Shown: one piece after another, positions 22,950 through 34,900 of the stretch | How positions within the stretch are numbered: position 1 is the first letter of the stretch | How the letters are laid out: every line of letters begins with the position of its first letter | From: Onchidella celtica | Lineage: Eukaryota; Mollusca; Gastropoda; Systellommatophora; Onchidiidae | DNA: 64,000 nucleotides | Reading direction: 5' to 3' | NCBI GenBank assembly: GCA_963931925.1 | Contig: OZ007569.1 | Location: 42,898,021-42,962,020, forward strand | Made by a program: the position numbers and the translations under genes | The notes under the pieces: generated by a model | Told to the model about the DNA's origin: nothing | The model's input: the letters and a program-made list of their open reading frames with translations, nothing else | Database searches by the model: none

Positions 22950-25900
22950 TTATATACCTTGCACTCCTGACTCAGGACTAGATTTGGACCATTCTCTCTT
23001 TCTCCTTTGTGGTATACAGGGATTGTCTATAAGATACAGAAACAAATGAGTATTATTACACTACAACATGGTGTAAATGATACAGCACTAAAAACAGTAA
23101 ATATAATACCTTGTCAGGGCTAGCAAAATCTGTGAAATTAAATATAAAATCATGAAAATTTCAGAAAGAAAGGTACAAATGCATGTTACATTTTTCTGTG
23201 GTTGATGATTAAAAGTGTAAAAATTTTGGGTTTTTCTCTTCCTTGCATCTCTCTTCTTTGTTTTCCACATCATAAGTCAATGAAACAAAACAGTGTAACT
23301 GTTAAGCGGTGCAACATGACTGACTGATGAGCATTTCATCTCAAAACACAAAAAATAAGTTAGACAATTGTGAAATGACCATGACGATGTCTAAAATTGT
23401 TTTTACTGTTACCTGAAAACCATACAGACGGGAAACAGGAGAGGCAGAGATAAATATAAACAATATTACCTTCCAAGGCCAACAAAGCTTGGTGTACATG
23501 TTTTCTCTTCTCCATCTGCCTGGGACCAATGTCCACATACTGAAGGCTTTGAAACATGACACTGGGCCACCAGTCTTTGCGAGTCTCCCAGCAATTTGTC
23601 ACCACTCTTTTCAGTTGAAAGCTACAAAAGAAAAACAATGGAGAAATATAAATAACAATTACATAAAACTTAAACCAATCTCATTGCTTTCCAATAACAA
23701 AATTTGTTTAAATGTGCCCTTTAAGACCCTTTTTGGGTAAGTTTCAATGTCATTTAGACAATTTTCAAAACTTAAGTATAAAAAAAACATTGCGGTGGAA
23801 AGTATTTCACTGTGGTGCAAATTGACCCGTTTTTTTTTGCTCAACAATAAGGCCTGAATGACACCCTCACTGTGGTGCAAACTGGCCCCTTTTTTCACTC
23901 AACAATAGAGCCCGACTGACACCCTCACTGTGGTGCAAACCGACCCCCTTTTTTTTGCTCATCAATAGAGCCTGAATGACACTCTCACGGTGGTGCAAAC
24001 TGGCCCTATTTTTTGCTCAATGATACAGCCTGACTGACAGTTTCAAAAGTTACAAAATTAATTTTCTTAAATGTCATTAAATCCAACCCAATCTCTTTTG
24101 TTTGACCTACTGTGTTTATTCATGTTTTTTTTAATTTTAAAGCTGTAAATGATGGTAAAACACAATGATCTTTTTTCTGGCTCCCTTTGATAAGCCCAGC
24201 ACATGGATGATTGTACTGACATGCGTTCACTTTGGTGCAATGACCCTGCACAGAAACAAATGCCTTATGACCTGGCAAGCATGATATTTTTAAAGAGGAA
24301 GAGAGAGAGAAAGGTGGAAGCACAAGTTTATTTCAGGCATACTGGGCACCTCACCTAGTTCTTTACAAAATTAAAACAAAATGAGAGGGATGGAGAGCTT
24401 TCAATCATCAGGTAATGCTCCATATGCCTCTGCATTCATCTGTGCATCAGGTCTTGGAAGCAAAAGAGGCTTATCTGGTGTCTCTCATACTTTGTTTGAA
24501 AAGCACTCGGAAACATCGTCTAACTGCACAACTTTAAAACTGAGATTTATTTAATATTTCGCATTGTTGGTCACAACTGATTATGTAAGGTCAGCTGGTG
24601 ACAAGTTTTCGGTCTCATTTCTCAATGAAACATGACTGTCTATTCAACTTTTCTTCATGGCCAACAGTACATGTGATAAGTGGGGAGAATCAGCTGTGAA
24701 TGCAGTTATGAATTAAATCTGTGGGAAGCATGGTGGCAATGATATGTCTGCTCCAGTTGTAACTGGGATGCAATGACAGTAAGGCAAATTTCCCAAATGG
24801 GATCAAAGAATATACAAAACGAAACCAAAAATATGGCCTCAGGGTTTATATATACATATATATGTATATTTTGTTTTGTTTTGAGGATGTATAAGCTGGA
24901 TATCTTTGTATTCTCATTGGATTTAAAATATATTTTTTAAATAATTTCCTTGATCAATGTTTACTTGGCTCACTTGTTGTTTATTTCTTCAAGCTTTGCT
25001 GCTAGGGCATCCCAAACTTCATCGTTCTCTCTGCAGTGATCATAATCAAGAAAATCAAAAAGGAGTTCCACAGCTGCTGGCTGAGCTGACTCTGTGAATA
25101 AAAAGTTATATTTGTTATGATTCCTGACACCAGAAAATGAATAGTTCCCCACCAACAAACAGACCTCCATCCTGCCATCTACAACAATCTGAACCAAGAC
25201 TTCAACAGGACAGACTAATGTATTCTAACAATTAACAAAAAATATATTCATTCACAGATTTATCTCTGGTCACAAGAAATGTCAATCAATCACAAAAACA
25301 TATAAATTGCACTTTATACTAATTTATAGACTATATTTACATTACATTACAGTCTCTGTTTAGACCTAAGTGTTCTTGCAGGCTACGTGGCTACAACTAT
25401 TCTGTGCAGACATTTGAACGTTTTTTCTTTTGCCTGTGATAAAAATACATTCATCTGCTATACTAGCATGTTCCGATATGGGTACAGACTTTCAACCTGA
25501 GACACTTACCTATCTGATTGTATAACTTAAGACAGAGGGGATTGCAAGGGTCCAGTTTCATGATGCCCTGGTAAAAAGAAATGAATATTAAAAATTTGAA
25601 TCATTCATGACTGTATTGTTTTTTTTTTTCCCAGCAAAGTTTCTCACAATGCATGCAATTCCTTAGAGGATTCTAATTTATATAACATGAAGAGTAAATG
25701 ACTGCAGCATTATTAATTAATGTATATTTCTCATCCCCCGTCACACTTGGAGCTGCCAAACTCAGCATTCACAACCTGCCACAGTCACACAGTTTTCACC
25801 TTTTAAAAATTTTTTCATTTATTTAATTCAATTTAAGTACATATTACTGCACTTTCTGTCATCAGTGGATGTTTTGCATCATACAAGTAAACATTTCATG

Positions 25901-28900
25901 CACAGTTTACCTGACATTCAAAACTAGTGCTGTCTCAGTGAGATGGTTGGCAATATTGATTCTGTCTTATGATCAGAACCTAATCAGACGAAGGTTAAAT
26001 TACTTTACCCACACATGAAAAAAAAGAAGTCTCTGATACTTTTTGGATATCACACAATATCAATAACAACTTTGCCACTGTGATAAAGATTCACCTTTAA
26101 ACATTCTATTTGGATGGCCTGGTCACCTTCATGGTTACTTTCAAACTCGTACAGGTAGCGATGTGCATTTGGATTGGTTGGGTTTTTCTCTCTGTATGAC
26201 TGCAGCAGATTACGAGCTTCATCAACATTCCCATAATACTCATAGATCTGATGAAAAAATGACATTAATTAATTTACACTTGACATCTTGCTTCTTGCAT
26301 CAGCTGAGCTGGTTAGAGAGTGTCTACAGTGACATATGATGCAGTGATATACATACAAAAGACAAATTTAAGCAAAAGATTAACAGTTTTGTGACAGTAT
26401 TGGGTCTTTCTTACCTCTTTCACTAGGTGCTTGCAAAGAGAGGAGAGATAAGGAAGATCCATTAAAACTCTTTGGTAACAAATCTTTCTCAAAATTAATG
26501 TGTACATCAGGTTTTAACAGAATTCTTGAAATTTATCTGCTTTAGTTTTGTCAAATTTAATTTATCTCCGGGGACAAAATCACCTTCTGACAAGATTACT
26601 CCATTATCAATAGCTTTAACACACGTTTTGGTCCCAGTATAAGGGAACAGTTATTGCTAAGATAATCTGAAGATTCTACGAAGTAGGCTGAAGTATGTCA
26701 TTTCAGTCTCTAACTTCATTGTGTAGAAGCAGGGTGTCGGCAGTAATTTAATATCTTTCTTTTGATTATTTCATCACAGGGCTTAATCATTTTTCTACCA
26801 TCTATCCATGCAAGAAAAGATATGTACATTGGGTCCCTGTCTAATATTTTTAAAGATCATGGTTTTTATTACCATCAGTATGCTGATGATGTCCAACTAT
26901 ATCACCCTGGTACGACTTTAGGTCATGTTGACAATGTTATAAAAGATAGTGAAAAGTGTATTATGGACACTGTCATGATTCAGATGTTGTTAAAACTCAC
27001 GCAGAGAGTGAGTTGTTGTTGTTTTACCAGGGCCATGAGAAATTGGCTGGTGGCCTTGAACGGCCCTCGCGAATTATAGTTGGTGAGTAAATAAATGTAA
27101 AGTTAAACTGTTAGATGCACACTTGTCGGTTTTAATGTTCGTGATTAATAAGTAATGGAGTAGGGGTGAAACAAGGTGGGGCTAGTTGACATTGTTAATT
27201 ATGACTAGACAAGTTTTGCACGTTAACTGGCTGGTAGAATAGTGCAGACGTATTACTACAATTAAAATGGGGGGAGGTTTCGACCTATGAGATAGCTGAA
27301 CTAATTGGGCCAGCGGACTAGCACGCTGGGTAGCCAGATAGTATAAAACATCGTGTAACGTTCAGATTTGGTGAATACAGACGAGCAGAAGCATCGTGTC
27401 GTGAAGTATCTCCGGTTGACCAGTACCTGAACTGTGTGCTTTGAAGACAAGAAGTCCTTGCTAACGGACTGACTGAGCTCTAGAAAGAAAGGTCTGAGTG
27501 GGCTGACCTTTGAAAGCCCACGCTGCGCTATATTGATGTTCGCGCCTACCGGTAGGCGTGACCAATGGTAATATATCTTATTTGTTCAAGCATAATAGAG
27601 ATCGGAGATAGAGAGAGAACTACAGCCTCATAGGAAGACTAAGGAAACCCCAGCTGGCACTCGACCACGAGTGTCCTGTATCATAGATCTATTGCCATAG
27701 TATGATTGGAATAATATAGCACATTGTTGATGAATTGAATAGTGATTGTGCATAAAATATAGTCTTTTGGCAACTGCTTAAATTACCTACAAGCCGAAGA
27801 GTGCTTCTGTAGGCTTTGAACGTACTGGGCTCTCCTAACATTCAAGCCCATATGATTTAGGGAGAGTTTGCCTGGCGACTGGCCAGTGGCGACTCAACTG
27901 TCACTTTAAATTGATATCTAGTTTCGTATAATATACCTATTTACTATTGATTGCAGTACCTCCATAGTTACATGAATATCATTGGTTAAGTTATTAATTA
28001 GAGTTTTTTTTTTGGTTTGAATATATACCCCTATTGTCTTTTGCTTGTTATTAATATTTATGTAAACTATGGCCTGACCGGCCTGACATATATACGCTCT
28101 AGTTATTTAATACTTTTCTTGTGTGGTTGTGTCCGAGTGTGAGTTAGCTGCCTCTCGTGCAGTCGTAACATCCCCAGGACCCTAACTCTGCTCGTGACAG
28201 ACACAAAAGAATGGATGAACCAAAACAAACTAAAGCTAAATGAAGACAAAACAGAAGTTATGATTATTGGAAAGAAAAGACAAATTACTGCAATTAAAAA
28301 TGTAAAATTAAATCTTGGTGAAAGCACTGTAGCAAACGTGAATAAAGTTAAAAACTTAGGCACAATTTTAGAATCAGATCTCAGCATGGAAAATCAAATA
28401 AGTTCATTATGTCGATCATTAATGTTTCAATTAAAAAACCTCAGCTCTATTCGTCCATTCATATCCCAAGAGGCAACTCGAATACTTATCACTTCACTTA
28501 TGTTTTCAAAGCTTGATTATTGTAACTCTCTGCTCTTTGGAATTCCGAGCAACAAAATAAAACGCCTTCAGATAATTCAGAATAATGCAGCTAGACTGAT
28601 TTTTAGAAAATCAAAAAGAGAATCTGCCTCAAGCCTTATTGACCAACTTCACTGGCTTACTGTTGAAAACAGAATAAAATTTAAAGCTGCAGTTTTGGTT
28701 TACAAATGTCTTGAAGGTTCAGCTCCCTCCTATCTTTCGGAACTTTTGAAAAAACATGAGTCTGATAAATTTTTAAGATCTACTACAGAAAACAAACTGG
28801 TTGTTCCCAGGTGTAAAACATCAAATTATGGAGATAGAGCTTTTAGTTGTTTTGGTCCCTGTGTGTGGAATTCTTTACCACAAGAGGTTCGAAATTCTGC

Positions 28901-31900
28901 CTCTCTAAACATATTTAAAAACAGGTTAAAAACATTTCTTTTTAAAAACTGAATTTTATAGCTTGCTATGGATGTATAAAACTAGTTTGTCTGTGTGTGT
29001 GTAAGTTTATTTGAATGTGCTTTTATGATTTTTTACTGTGTACAGCGCCTAGAGCTTTTAATGTTTTAGTCCTGGCGCTATATAAATGTATATATTATTA
29101 TTATTATTAAGGGGTGCTTTGACAAAGCAGACACAAACCTCTACTATTCTTGTCAAGAAAATGTCCCATACACCAGGCTTGTCTCTGATGGTAAGCAGAT
29201 ATTCCAGGGCACTGTCTGCAATACCCCTGGGTGCTGGACCACTAGTGCCCTGGGACAGCATGTAGCTGATAAAGTCTGAGAAAAGTAATTTAAATAAGCA
29301 CCGTGCTTCAGGTACTGTACTGACAACAGTGTTAAATTCATACAAATCACTAAAGATTCTGACAGTCAGAAATACAAGAAAAGAAATTCTGCATTGTTTG
29401 AAAAGTCAAAATTGGGCAAAAAGAAAAAAATTGTATGTAGCGAAGCCCTGCTGCGACCCCACAGTTTTTCTGTGGTTTTTATGATATTTCGTCAACTGTT
29501 TGAAAAGGGCATCAAAAAATCTTATCCTAAAAAAAGTGACCAAAATAAAGAACTAGAAAAATAACATATAAACTGTTTACATTTTTTGGACTTAGAGCTG
29601 ATCAGCACAACTAAGTCGATTACAAATACTGTCATAATGTGTCGTGCAGGTGAATGATTGTATACTTCGGACCTTCTGACATCAAATAGGACTAAGCCAA
29701 TTTTTGCAATACTATCAGCACGATCAAATTGCACCTAATGAAGAAGAATCCATAGTAAATTCCAGAAAAACAAGTGCTGAAAAATTTGCATAATGTCTGG
29801 TGAAAAAGAAAAATATGAGAACTACACTGCTGTCTCACCTCTTTCACTTTCTTCTTGTTCTGCCTTATAAATTGCTAGCTTCCACTCTGCATACAATGTC
29901 AGTCCTTGATAAGCGAAAAAAAGGGTATGAGCCATTTTTCTCTTGTCGTTGATAAGCTGGCTCGGAAACAGAGTATTCTGCTTGAGTTCCTGTTCAATAC
30001 AGTAATTTTATATTTCAATCAATGATCATTTTAACAAAAGTTTTTTTAAATTAAATGACTGATGATCCAGTGAACAATGAAAACTGCAAAATTTTCAATA
30101 GTAAAACTGTCCACAAGAAAAGTAACTATGTTCAAGCTGTTTTAACTGACTTTCTCCTTCAAATTTTGAATAATACTGTGTTTCCTGCAACGTATCTCCC
30201 CTATTTTTAAAATATTTCCAGTGTATCATCATATGTTGATTATAATAACAAGTAAAAAAAGTCGGAAAGTAACTACGATCAATATATCATGATGACAGCC
30301 AACTAGAAGTTGAGAGCTACTGAGGATATTCTCCATTTCAAGACCCTAAATCAAAGATCTAAGTGGATCAACTAGGAAAATCATGTGTGAAAGAAACTAA
30401 ATAGTTAAAAAAATGAATGGCAAGGTAACAAAACGTCCTTGTTACACAATTTTGAAGGAATAATAAATCAGTAAAATACACCTGAAAATAAATGTCAAAC
30501 TCTATCTGCTAACAATGAGTTCATGAGCATTTATGACTATCAAAATGCACATTCTTTTATTGTTTACCAGTTATTTCCATTTGTTCCTAGCTTTCTTCTC
30601 CTCTCCAGTGAAAAAAAAAATCATCTAAAAAATTGAACAATGAATTACTTTAAACAATGCAGGAGAGTTACATGTATCTTTTGGCACATCCTCTGATTGC
30701 CTGATTGCAACTAATAAGAGATCAACCCAATTTTCACACTCTGTTAAATACACAACTATTAAAATCTACTCTTGGAGTCCATTTTAAAGTTACGTTAATA
30801 ATTTCTTCTTCACAGTCTTTAGCCAGTCCTCCAACAAGGCAGGATTATTCAAATCAATGGCACTAAAACTTCCCCAGAAAGGCTTTTAACCAAAGCAACT
30901 TGAATTACAACTTCAATTTGATGTGATTTAAATTGTATATGAACATATATACTTGTGAACTTCCTGGGTTTTGTTCAGAAAACCTAAGCCAAGGTTTTCA
31001 GAAGCTGGTCCACTTTTTATTGCTCCCATTCCCTGATCCCTTCATGAAATATTTAAAAGCTTTGCTTTACTTTAACATGTTATGAGCTACTAAAACAGTG
31101 GCCTGTTTTTCAGGTAACTATGACATTCTATTTCTGCACATCAGAAGTGAAAAAATCTTTTTACCACCAACAAGAAGAAAAATTACAGTATTCACTGGTA
31201 CTGTTTTCCAATACACATTTCAGGTCTATGTTGGGATTTATAATGTTTCAGCACAAGGCAGGTCAGACAGGATAACAAAAAAAATAATAAATTAAAATCA
31301 ACACTCCCAGTCGGAAGGAAGGAGCTTTTCAATTGACTGGCAAGTGTAATGAAAGTAGCAGGCGTCAGCTAATTTTAGATGGTCAATTAAAATATGTGCA
31401 AATGTCAACTGATGGTTCTGTCAATTTGTCTGTGAAGCCTCTCAGCATAGCATAAAATGATCTTTATGCAGGTAACTGTGAATTTTGCTATTCCATTGCC
31501 TTTACCATCTAGATACTGTAAAATTGTTGCTGGCAAGTCTGAGGTCTGGGAATGGAATTTTTATCTCTGCCAGATCCATTTCTAGTCCAACTGTTGCCAA
31601 TTTTGTCAGCTGCTTGATTTGTTTTCTATGCCAATAATGACCCAGGATCAAGCAACAATTGATTTCTTTTCCTTTTTCACACTGTCAGAACATTCTTTGT
31701 AAAAGTGAAATGATTTTGGGGCTTTAACCACCTGGTGGTTAGGGGCCTTCAGACAGACAAACACATCTGACATATCTGTACTGTTCCAAGAGTGAAGATA
31801 GCATGGGGTGAGGGGAGTGACTTGGGTGGGGCTGGGCCTAGCACATGAATACTCCAGTCAGACAGAGGGACCACTCTGTAGGTTAGCCGCAACTGTCTCT

Positions 31901-34900
31901 CCTTTTTTTTTTTTTTTTTGGAAAGATGAGTACAGAATCCGCGATGTCAGGGGCCAAGGCCAAAAACTGGATTTCTACTCACTCTTAATCTCTTGTTTTG
32001 ATTAGCATTGTTTTCTCTCTCTTTCCACCTCCCTCTCCCCAATTTCTCTTTTTGCATCTGCCTTATTCCCATCTAATTAATTTCCAAACCGAATGCATAT
32101 CAAATGTGTAGCCGCCCGACAAAATGAGACACATTTCGGCACTACCTGATTCAAGAAAATCGTTAAAAGGCATCAGAGGGTCAATTTTATCAATTTTGCA
32201 TTTTCAGTGTTTTTGAAAAGTTACTTACTATCCTTTTCCAAATGATAATCCTATTTGAGAAGGGTAAATGCCTCAAAATTGACTTTGAATTGAGTCATCA
32301 TCAATAATTTTGACTAAAAGCTGAAACTTTAAACACGTTTTTCTCAAAACTGTGGTTGTGTCACTTCCTGTCTTTGGGACGCCATATCTTCTCTACTCAT
32401 TAAATTACAGCAATATTTTTTTTACCATATGAATGGACTTTGAAAAACCTATTTGGCGATACCAATATCTCCATTCCACCAAAATGCACGAAATGCCTCA
32501 TTTTGACGGATGGCTACACAAATACAGTTTTCCATACACAGGGGTTATCGAGGGGAGCAAAAAAAAAGTTCATAGTATTGTACCGACATAACAACATTTT
32601 TAAAAGATTGCCTGAAACTTCGATGAATACAATAGTTCCATATAAAAGTGATTGAGTTAGATTAGTTGACTGCTAAGAAAATTAATTTTACTATTATTGA
32701 AACTGTTATTCCGGCTGCGGCATTGAGCAAAAAAAGTGGCCACTTTGCATTACAATGAAATACTTCCCCCACTAATTTTTTTTATAATAAGATAGAGTGG
32801 CTGAATGGTTTGGCAGGGCAGATGGTACCTTAGCAGAGGTTCAGTCCCCACCCCATTCACATATCTTTCTTCTTTCTCGTACTCCCATTTCTTTTTTAAG
32901 CACTAACTAGGCATACACTCTTTAGCGCCTTATTTTTCTCTGGTTAGTTTCCCAGTGTCCATGCCCCACCCAATTCACGTGTCCTTCTTCTTTCTTTCAC
33001 TCTCGCTTTTTTTCAGCACTAACTAGGCATACATTTCTAAAAGCCTTCTCTTGTCTGTGGTTAACTTCCTAGAGTCCTGTCTCCCGCAAGCATCTGCTTA
33101 CCTTCTTTACTTACTGCATCTGGCAGCACCATTTTTGTTTTGATTGATATTGTGCTTGGAGCTGTTTCCATGGCTGGACACTCCATTATGCATCAAAGAC
33201 ACACCATGATCAGAGTGGAGGCTCACCTGAACTAGCTGTTTGGCATCTTCCAGGTCAGACTGTGTCAGTAGGAACAACAGATAGTCCAGCATCACCTCAA
33301 CCACTGCCAGTTTTCGTAGCACATACACCTGCCTGTCGAAAGACAAATTTCCCATCTTGCAAGATAACATTTAAGAAGTACAGTAATATTTTTCTTTTTA
33401 TTATTGGCTAGAACAGCAGCAAGATCTGCAATTATAAACTGACTTCCTCCAAACTATAAAGAAAAATAAGAAAACACAGTACTGCTATTGTCAGCAATGA
33501 TCTCCATACTGTTTGTTTGCAATTAGAGTTTTTGAACTCGTGGAGCTGTCGTAGATTTGTTTTTTTAAGCCAGACCTCATGTAGCTGGAAGATTGTTATA
33601 TACTTTGGATTTTACAGCATTCTATTGTAGTTATGACCATAGTGTTTCAGACTGATAACAACAGCGTAGAAATTCTAAGCATCATATGTACTTCCAGGAG
33701 AGACCACGATATATTTACAACCTGCTCATCCTCTACTAAATGTCATGAAAAGAAGGCAGTAAAATCACTGAAAATTATATCTAGAAGTCAACATCATTTG
33801 AGCTTTAATGCATCTCTTCTACAAAGAATAAACTTATAATGATTGAATTCAAAAAAACTGACTCTTGTCACTAACAGGACAGAAAATACTCTGCATCTAG
33901 TCTATCACAAATTCAGTTTAAAAACAAATAAAAAGAGAATTCTAAAAATGCGATCTTTTTACTTCTGACAGCTGGAGTTACTTATTTTCAAATGAAGCTA
34001 TAAAAAAATATGGTTCCATCACAACTTCAAATTTTGCTATGCAAAATAAAACGTCTTACTTGACAAACTGTTCCACTAATCGACGGCTGCGTCTCTCATC
34101 CTGGTACAGACATGCCAGTCCAACCTAAAGAGAATGAAGACAAACAAGTCTCAGGCAGTAAAAAATAAGTTGTTGTTTTTTTTAGTTTCTAGATAGGGCA
34201 AGATTAGATTCCCTGAGCTCTAAAGCTTTGTTTTCTTGTGGAAGAAAACAGAATGGCAAAAATTCATCCATTACTCAAAAAGAGCATGTCATTCTATGTG
34301 CATGGGAACTGTGATGAAGATGGCATGTGGAAATGCCAAAAAGAAATTTTTTTTGCGGAAGACAGCAACCGTTTTTGCTTTTTCTTCATAGTAATCATTA
34401 TCATAGTAAAACTTTTTCCTTTTTTTTTTTCAGTATGAGGTGCAGGGGAATTAGTCTGAAGACAATCAGATCTTCACTGTCTAAAATTTCGAAGGCAGAA
34501 AAACTCATGGAGCTAGTCAGAGAGAAGGAAAGCCTACATGGAGTCAGAATTTCAGACCATAAAAACTCGGAGTTACACAAAAATATTTAGGGGTACATCA
34601 ACCATGCCATGGGTCATGATGACATGACTGATGAGTGTGTATTTTATCCTTCACTTCATTCAGTAGACTTTGTATGTGAAAGAGGAGAGAATCTTGATAG
34701 ATTACAGAAGAATCTGCTGCTAAAGCAAATTATGTTTTCCATTATTTTGATCGTTTTCCCTTTCCCTACACATACACACGCACACACACACACATTTTAT
34801 GTCATCTCTGCATGTGGAGGACATTGCCATTGCTGAACACATGAAAATACAACTTCAATTAGGTAAAATTTTGTTCCCACAGTTAACACTATTCCTCCCA

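Larger units (their letters stand above)
26815..29108 (+). mobile_element. CR1/L2-type LINE 3' portion, split by a solo LTR
   Basis: Lies in TAF1A intron 7, antisense to the gene. The first part (about 26815-26970) encodes an RT palm fragment with YADD (26879-26890). The second (28200-28952) continues the same ORF. The 3' UTR ends in a GGCGCTATATAAATG box followed by an (ATT)n tail, typical of L2/CR1-like LINEs and SINEs that share their tails. The 5' part of the element is missing. Confidence 0.8.

Noticed and set aside
23803-24036. CRISPR-like array of four spaced repeats
   Set aside because: The spacers are themselves homologous, the host is eukaryotic, and the same unit occurs in a dispersed repeat elsewhere.
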